DNA of 64,000 bases from Algoriphagus sp. (lineage in GTDB: Bacteria; Bacteroidota; Bacteroidia; Cytophagales; Cyclobacteriaceae): NCBI GenBank assembly GCA_029945945.1, contig JAQSDM010000012.1, positions 1 to 64,000 of the forward strand. Direction: 5' to 3'. Below the pieces are notes generated by a model that was not told the DNA's origin, did no database searches, and was given only the letters and a program-made list of their open reading frames with translations. Position numbers and translations under genes: made by a program. Each line of letters starts with the position of its first letter. Position 1 is the stretch's first letter. This document shows positions 58,350 through 64,000 of this stretch, one piece after another.

Positions 58350-61300
58350 ATGTATTTAATTTTTGACACGGAGACTACCGGTCTTCCCCGCGATTACAAT
58401 GCGCCCATGTCCAATGTGGACAATTGGCCAAGGCTGGTTCAGCTTGCCTGGCAACTACACGACGAGCGGGGAAAACTGCTTTCCAACCATAATTACATCA
58501 TCAAACCGGAAGGATTTACCATTCCTTTCAATGCTGAAAAAGTCCACGGGATTTCGACCAAACGTGCTTTGGCTGAAGGCCATGAACTCAAAGCGATTCT
58601 AGGGATTTTCGAAGGCGATGTGGTCAAAGCAAAACATCTGGTTGGTCACAATATCGAGTTTGATATTAATGTAGTTGGATCGGAGTTTCTCCGGGGCGCA
58701 TGGGGAATGCCACTTACGGCAAATCAACTTGATACCAAGGATCTCTCAACCGAGTTCTGTGCGATCCCAGGAGGAAGAGGCGGCAAATTCAAATGGCCGA
58801 CACTCACTGAATTGCATCAAAAACTTTTCGGGGCAGGCTTTGGAGATGCTCACGATGCCGCCTATGATGTGGACGCGACGGCACGTTGCTTTTTTGGATT
58901 GATCACTCACCAGATAATTGCGACCGAAACCGGAATCGCACCAGATGAGGTCATTTACGAAGCCCCGACTTTGGAAGAAGCCAACTTTGCGCAAGCAAAA
59001 CAAGGTGAAAAAACTACAGCAAAAGGAAGTAAGGAGCCCGTAAAAGGAGCAGGAATCGATCTTACCGATGTGCCTTTTACCCATTTGCATGTTCATAGTC
59101 AGTACTCTGTTTTGCAGGCAACTTCCGAAATTCCGGCGATGGTGGCTAGGGCAAAAGCGCTTGGAATGACCGCAATCGCCATGACTGACCATGGTAATAT
59201 GATGGGGGCTTTTCACTTCGTAAAGGAAGCGATGGGAAAAGACCTCAAGCCAATTTTGGGTTGCGAATTTAACCTGACTCGTGACAGAAAAAACAAAGCA
59301 AATAAAGACGATGGCTATCAAACCGTCTTGCTTGCCAAGAATAAAGCCGGGTACCACAACCTGGCGAAACTTTCCTCCTATGCCAATATTGAGGGTTTTT
59401 ATTACCTGCCAAGAATTGATAAAGAGCTTTTGGTTCAGTACAAATCCGATCTGATCGCTACTACCGGCGGACTTTGGGGAGAGATTCCGTACCTGATTTT
59501 GAATGTGGGTGAAACTCAAGCTGAAGAAGCATTCATCTGGTGGAAGGAGCAATTTGGCGAGGATTTCTACGTCGAGCTCAACCGTCATGGAATTCCCGAA
59601 GAGGAAAAAGTAAATGAGGTTTTGATCGATCTTGCGCTTAAGTACGGAGTGAAGTATTTCGCCGCCAACAACACCTATTACAACGATAAACCCGATGCCA
59701 AAGCGCACGATATTTTGCTTTGTGTGAAGGACGGTGAGAAGATCGAAGGACCTGAAAAAAAACAAATAAAATACATCGGTAAGCGTGGCCGTGAATTCCG
59801 TTTTGGATTTCCAAACGATGAATTCTACATCAAGAGTCCCGAGGAAATGAAGAAGCTTTTCTCAGACTTACCCGAGGCAATTGCATGCACTCAAGAAATC
59901 GTTGATAAAATTGAGGCCTATAAACTTGCACGTGAAGTCTTACTTCCGGAGTTTGATATTCCGGAGGAATTCAAGAATCCTGAAGATAAAACTGATGGAG
60001 GCAAGCGCGGTGAAAATGCCTACTTACGCTATCTGACCTACGAAGGAGCTAAAAAACGCTATCCTGTGATGACTCCCGAGATTCAGGAGCGACTGGATTT
60101 TGAGCTGAAGACGATCGAGAATACAGGCTATCCGGGATACTTCCTGATCGTTCAGGATTTCACTAGAGCTGCCCGTGAAATGGGCGTATCGGTGGGTCCG
60201 GGCCGAGGTTCGGCGGCAGGCTCTGCTGTTGCATATTGTACTGCAATCACCAATGTGGATCCGATTGCGTATGACCTACTTTTCGAGAGATTCCTGAATC
60301 CGGACAGGGTTTCACTTCCCGATATTGATATTGACTTTGATGACGAAGGTCGTCAGAGTGTGATAGATTATGTGATCAAAAAATACGGTTCCAATCAGGT
60401 TGCTCAGATTATTACTTACGGCACTATGGCCGCGAAGTCAGCGATCCGCGACACAGCAAGGGTTCTGAATCTTCCTTTGGCAGAAGCAGGAAGATTAGCC
60501 AATCTGGTTCCGGATATCAAGCTGAAGACACTTTTTGAATTGGCTAAAAACCGACCTGCATTGCTCGAAAAGCTTAAAGGACAGGGTGAGTTCTTAGCCA
60601 ATGCAGAAGAACTGATCCGAATAGCGCAAGGCAATGACGAATCTGCCAGAACTGTTAATCAAGCTACCATACTGGAAGGTTCCGTTCGAAATTTAGGGAT
60701 TCACGCGTGCGGAGTAATCATCACGCCAAGTGACATCACCAACTTTGTTCCGGTGGCTTTGGCCAAAGATTCAGATATGGTTTGCACCCAATTTGACAAC
60801 TCAGTGGTAGAAAGTGCCGGGTTGCTGAAGATGGACTTCCTGGGTTTGAAGACACTTACCCTCATTAAGGATGCTATCAAAATCGTCAAAGAAAGGCATG
60901 GGATTTTGCTCGATGCGGATGAATTTCCGATCGATGATGTGAAGACCTATGAGCTTTTCCAAAGAGGTGAAACTGTCGGTATTTTCCAATACGAATCCGC
61001 CGGAATGCAGAAATATATGCGAGAATTGAAGCCGACCGTTTTCGCAGATTTGATTGCCATGAACGCCCTTTACCGCCCGGGACCTTTAGCTTATATTCCT
61101 TCTTTCATCAAAAGAAAACATGGTCAGGAGCCGATCTCATATGATCTGGATGACATGAAAGAATACCTGGAAGAGACCTACGGAATCACGGTCTACCAGG
61201 AGCAAGTGATGCTTCTATCTCAGAAACTTGCCGGATTTACTAAAGGTGAGGCGGACGTTTTGAGAAAAGCGATGGGTAAAAAGCAGAAGGATGTACTCGA

Positions 61301-61835
61301 TAAAATGAAACCGAAATTCGTTCAGCAGGCTTCCGCCAAAGGTCACGATGCAAAGCGATTGGAAAAAATCTGGACGGACTGGGAAGCCTTTGCATCCTAC
61401 GCTTTCAACAAATCTCACTCAACTTGCTACGCTTGGATTGCTTATCAAACAGCTTATCTGAAAGCCCACTATCCTGCAGAATACATGGCTTCGGTCTTGA
61501 GCAACAACATGAATGACATCACCCAGGTGACGTTTTTCATGGAAGAATGTAAGCGAATGGGAGTCAAAGTTGCGGGTCCGGATGTGAATGAATCCAGAAA
61601 TAAATTTACCGTAAATGCTGCCGGAGAAATCCGATTTGGAATGGCTGCGATCAAAGGAGCCGGTTCATCCGCCGTGGACGCAATCATTGAAGAACGGGAG
61701 AAGAAAGGCCCTTACAAAAACATCTTTGACTTTGCGAAGCGGGTGAGTGCAAAAGCACTGAACAAGAAAACGATGGAAGCGCTGGCCATGGCAGGCGGTT
61801 TTGACAGCTTCAAAGAGCATCATCGCCGTCAATAA
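58350..61835 (+). CDS. dnaE: DNA polymerase III alpha subunit, N-terminal part: DEDDh exonuclease + PHP + polymerase core, ending at in-frame TAA
   Basis: Exo motifs FDTETTGL, HNIEFDINV, DAHDAAYDVDAT; PHP LHVHSQYSVL and AMTDHGNMMG; polymerase GPGRGSAAGSAVAYC, LPDIDIDFDDEGR, NALYRPGPL, AFNKSHSTCYAWIAYQTAYLKAHYPAEYMA. Confidence 0.95.
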   Translation: MYLIFDTETTGLPRDYNAPMSNVDNWPRLVQLAWQLHDERGKLLSNHNYIIKPEGFTIPFNAEKVHGISTKRALAEGHELKAILGIFEGDVVKAKHLVGHNIEFDINVVGSEFLRGAWGMPLTANQLDTKDLSTEFCAIPGGRGGKFKWPTLTELHQKLFGAGFGDAHDAAYDVDATARCFFGLITHQIIATETGIAPDEVIYEAPTLEEANFAQAKQGEKTTAKGSKEPVKGAGIDLTDVPFTHLHVHSQYSVLQATSEIPAMVARAKALGMTAIAMTDHGNMMGAFHFVKEAMGKDLKPILGCEFNLTRDRKNKANKDDGYQTVLLAKNKAGYHNLAKLSSYANIEGFYYLPRIDKELLVQYKSDLIATTGGLWGEIPYLILNVGETQAEEAFIWWKEQFGEDFYVELNRHGIPEEEKVNEVLIDLALKYGVKYFAANNTYYNDKPDAKAHDILLCVKDGEKIEGPEKKQIKYIGKRGREFRFGFPNDEFYIKSPEEMKKLFSDLPEAIACTQEIVDKIEAYKLAREVLLPEFDIPEEFKNPEDKTDGGKRGENAYLRYLTYEGAKKRYPVMTPEIQERLDFELKTIENTGYPGYFLIVQDFTRAAREMGVSVGPGRGSAAGSAVAYCTAITNVDPIAYDLLFERFLNPDRVSLPDIDIDFDDEGRQSVIDYVIKKYGSNQVAQIITYGTMAAKSAIRDTARVLNLPLAEAGRLANLVPDIKLKTLFELAKNRPALLEKLKGQGEFLANAEELIRIAQGNDESARTVNQATILEGSVRNLGIHACGVIITPSDITNFVPVALAKDSDMVCTQFDNSVVESAGLLKMDFLGLKTLTLIKDAIKIVKERHGILLDADEFPIDDVKTYELFQRGETVGIFQYESAGMQKYMRELKPTVFADLIAMNALYRPGPLAYIPSFIKRKHGQEPISYDLDDMKEYLEETYGITVYQEQVMLLSQKLAGFTKGEADVLRKAMGKKQKDVLDKMKPKFVQQASAKGHDAKRLEKIWTDWEAFASYAFNKSHSTCYAWIAYQTAYLKAHYPAEYMASVLSNNMNDITQVTFFMEECKRMGVKVAGPDVNESRNKFTVNAAGEIRFGMAAIKGAGSSAVDAIIEEREKKGPYKNIFDFAKRVSAKALNKKTMEALAMAGGFDSFKEHHRRQ

Positions 61836-62645
61836 TTGCAAGCGCCTGAAGTAGATATCAACCTGATTGAAAAAGCGACCCGATATTCTCAAAAAGTACA
61901 ACAGGAGGAAGACAGCGCTCAGGTTAGCCTTTTCGGAGGCGGCAGTGGTAACATGGAAATCCCTCTTCCAACAGTGCCGCCTATGGAGCCATTCTCTCAG
62001 CTACAGCAACTTAACATAGAGAAAGAAGTTGTCGGACTTTACATTTCAGGCCATCCGCTGGATCAGTACAAATTGGAGATCGAATCTTTTACAAACTGTT
62101 CGCTTCCTGCACTCAGTGACCTGGAAAGCCTTAAAAATAAAAGCGAAATCAAACTTGCAGGTTCGGTCAGCAGCTTTGCTCACCGAACGACCAAAACGGG
62201 AAAACCATTTGGAACATTAACCATGGAGGATTATCATGGGGCATTTACCTTCTTCCTTTTTGGAGAGGATTATGTGAAGTTCAAGCAATATTTCATGACA
62301 GGTTGGTACCTGTTCCTGACAGGAGTAGTTTCACAGAAAAAGTGGGCAGACAACGAACTTGAATTCAAAATCAACAGCATCATGTTGCTCAGTGAGGTCA
62401 GAGGAAAAATGATCAAAGGTCTGCGGGTAAGCATAGATCTGGATGATCTGACGTATGACATGATGGAAAAACTTCAGGCAATCACTGAGAAATACAAAGG
62501 CGACGCTAAGCTCTTTTTCGATGTGGTGGACCGAAAGGAAAATATTGCTTTGGAACTCTTCTCCAAGAAATTCTCGATTGATCCGAGAGCAGAAATGATC
62601 AAGGAACTGAATGAAATTCCGGAGGTAATCTATAAAGTAATGTAA
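61836..62645 (+). pseudogene. dnaE: C-terminal part of the same dnaE reading frame (clamp-binding-like motif, OB-fold), separated by TAA at 61833-61835
   Basis: Same frame continues directly after the stop: ...HHRRQ*LQAPEVDINLIEKATRYSQ; QVSLFGG at 61920; IKLAGSVSSFAHRTTKTGKPFGTLTMEDYHGAFTFFLF OB-fold. Confidence 0.88.
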
Positions 62646-62812
62646 AGTGATCGATTGATAATGAGGTTTTAAACATCGATTCGGACTTTTCCTCATTTTT
62701 AATTCCGGCAACTCTTCAGAACTATGGCTTGTATCATCGCTTTCATCAATGGCTCATAGACAATAATTTCGATAGCCTATGAACTTATTAAGTTACAATT
62801 CACTTTTGCTCA

Positions 62813-62820
62813 TATATTTG
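62813..62820 (+). promoter_or_regulatory. Candidate -7 element for trxA
   Basis: TATATTTG matches TAnnTTTG, 32 nt before ATG; no convincing -33 TTTG at the expected spacing. Confidence 0.35.
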
Positions 62821-62851
62821 AAAAATCGAATTCATTAAAACTTACAATACA

Positions 62852-63172
62852 ATGGGAAAAGCAATAGAAATCACTGATGCTAATTTTGAAGAAATAATCA
62901 AATCCGAACAACCAATCCTGGTTGACTTTTGGGCAGAATGGTGCGGACCTTGTAAAATGATCGGACCAGTAGTTGAAGAATTGGCCGGTGAATACGAAGG
63001 CAAAGCCATTATCGGTAAGGTGGACGTAGACTCCAATCCATCCGTAGCTCAGGCTTTTGGCATCAGATCAATTCCAACTCTTTTGTTCTTCAAAGGAGGT
63101 CAAGTTGTGGACAAGCAAGTAGGAGCAGTTCCAAAAGCTGTTTTGTCTAAAAAGCTGGACGCTCAGCTTTAA
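62852..63172 (+). CDS. trxA: Thioredoxin
   Basis: ILVDFWAEWCGPCKMIGPVVEELAGEY; KVDVDSNPSVAQAFGIRSIPTLLFFKGG. Confidence 0.97.
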   Translation: MGKAIEITDANFEEIIKSEQPILVDFWAEWCGPCKMIGPVVEELAGEYEGKAIIGKVDVDSNPSVAQAFGIRSIPTLLFFKGGQVVDKQVGAVPKAVLSKKLDAQL

Positions 63173-63195
63173 TTCTTAATTACAAGTATATTTTG

Positions 63196-63226
63196 AAGCC
63201 GTCGGGAAAACCTGACGGCTTTTTTT
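63196..63226 (+). terminator. Intrinsic terminator after trxA
   Basis: AAGCCGTCGGG-aaaa-CCTGACGGCTT (one mismatch) followed by TTTTTT. Confidence 0.88.
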
Positions 63227-63421
63227 ATTTTTCAAGTCTAATCTTTCTCCTTTGAAATGGTGAGGATTTTCAGGTCTCTAACCAAAAATTAATTCCTCCG
63301 GATTCACTTTATCGCTCTTGTAGTCGGATTGCTCGAGCCCATGTAATATCCTTTGAACAAGAGTTTAAAAATCTCAAATTGAGGTTAGCAAAATTACATC
63401 AACTAATAAACCCCAAAACCT

Positions 63422-64000
63422 ATGAAACGATTACTAGCCATTCTACTCCTGGCTTCCTTCAACACTCTTGCTCAGGTACCAAAAGAACTTTCCAGTGAAC
63501 TGGTCATTGTCAATGTGAAGTCCGGAAAAGAAAAAGTCCTTGTCAAGGAAAATAGACATTTTGAAGCTCCCAACTGGAGCCGAGACGGCAAATTCCTTAT
63601 CATCAATGCTGCAGGTTTATTAGAGAAAATTGATTTAAAAGGAAAAAATCTGGGCAAGATCAATCCGGAAGGAATCAACACCGTCAACAATGACCATGGA
63701 TTAAGCTTCGATGGCAAAATTTTGGTTTTCAGCAAAAACGATAAGGCCGCTGCTCCTACTACTAATTCCCGAGTCTATATAGCAAATGCTGACGGCAGCA
63801 GCCCAAGACTTATTACCCCTGATTTCCCAAGCTACTGGCATGGAATAAGTCCGGACAATAACTTCCTCCTTTATACCGCTAGAAGAAACGATGAATGGGA
63901 TTTATATAAAATTTCAACACAAGGCGGAACAGAAGTCAATATCACAAACTCTCCGGGACTTGACGACGGATCCGAGTACAGTTACGACGGGAATTGGATC
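63422..64000 (+). CDS. TolB-like/WD40-like beta-propeller secreted protein (truncated by window end)
   Basis: Signal peptide MKRLLAILLLASFNTLAQ; repeated propeller motifs APNWSRDGKFLII, HGLSFDGKILVFS, HGISPDNNFLLYTARR, DGSEYSYDGNWI; open to window end. Confidence 0.82.
   Translation, partial: MKRLLAILLLASFNTLAQVPKELSSELVIVNVKSGKEKVLVKENRHFEAPNWSRDGKFLIINAAGLLEKIDLKGKNLGKINPEGINTVNNDHGLSFDGKILVFSKNDKAAAPTTNSRVYIANADGSSPRLITPDFPSYWHGISPDNNFLLYTARRNDEWDLYKISTQGGTEVNITNSPGLDDGSEYSYDGNWI

Noticed and set aside
58746-59765. 339-aa minus-strand ORF opposite dnaE
   Set aside because: Shadow ORF opposite a confident dnaE reading frame; low-complexity hydrophobic/aromatic translation with no family motif.
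58350-61835. Interpretation of the polymerase as PolC
   Set aside because: The exonuclease is N-terminal to, not inserted within, the PHP domain and the core motifs are DnaE-type.
62804-62820. Full -33/-7 promoter for trxA
   Set aside because: The TATATTTG -7 is good, but the nearest TTTG is only 4 nt upstream, not about 19; kept only as a low-confidence -7 element.
1-64000. CRISPR arrays, IS elements, prophage, rRNA and tRNA genes
   Set aside because: No regularly spaced repeats, transposase or phage-type proteins, or rRNA/tRNA-like sequence were recognised. A tRNAscan-SE/Infernal run would be decisive and was not possible here.

Overview
This 64 kb window is chromosomal DNA from a Bacteroidota bacterium, probably Cyclobacteriaceae/Algoriphagus-like (inferred from SusC/SusD, HTCS, GLPGLI, a T9SS-like C-terminus and TAnnTTTG promoters). 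Main blocks: (i) a DUF1080 + Gfo/Idh/MocA cassette; (ii) housekeeping genes; (iii) a sulfatase-rich polysaccharide-utilization locus at about 11.3-31.1 kb, with three sulfatases, a beta-helix protein, SusCD, a hybrid two-component regulator and a 1293-aa multimodular glycosidase-like protein; (iv) an ilvD-ilvB-ilvN-ilvC-leuA-leuC-leuD-(leuA/cimA-like)-leuB operon on the minus strand; (v) ispE, an RHH/MazF-type toxin-antitoxin pair, lptF/G-like, tgt, an ECF sigma factor and rsmG; (vi) a TonB receptor/GLPGLI pair; (vii) dnaE with an N-terminal DEDDh exonuclease domain, interrupted by an in-frame TAA; (viii) trxA. The strongest non-coding signal is an apparently complete ribosome-mediated attenuator upstream of ilvD. 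It has a TTG-N19-TAATTTTG promoter, a 16-codon leader peptide MFKVVFLLSFIILIGS* (8/16 Val/Leu/Ile), and three mutually exclusive complementary segments ending in a U-tract terminator. Other notable signals are the dnaE nonsense codon, which separates the polymerase core from a QVSLF clamp-binding-like motif; a dispersed intergenic repeat upstream of susD and ilvN with a partial copy upstream of ilvC; and a palindromic operator-like site at the toxin-antitoxin promoter. No tRNA, rRNA, CRISPR, IS element or prophage was recognised by eye.
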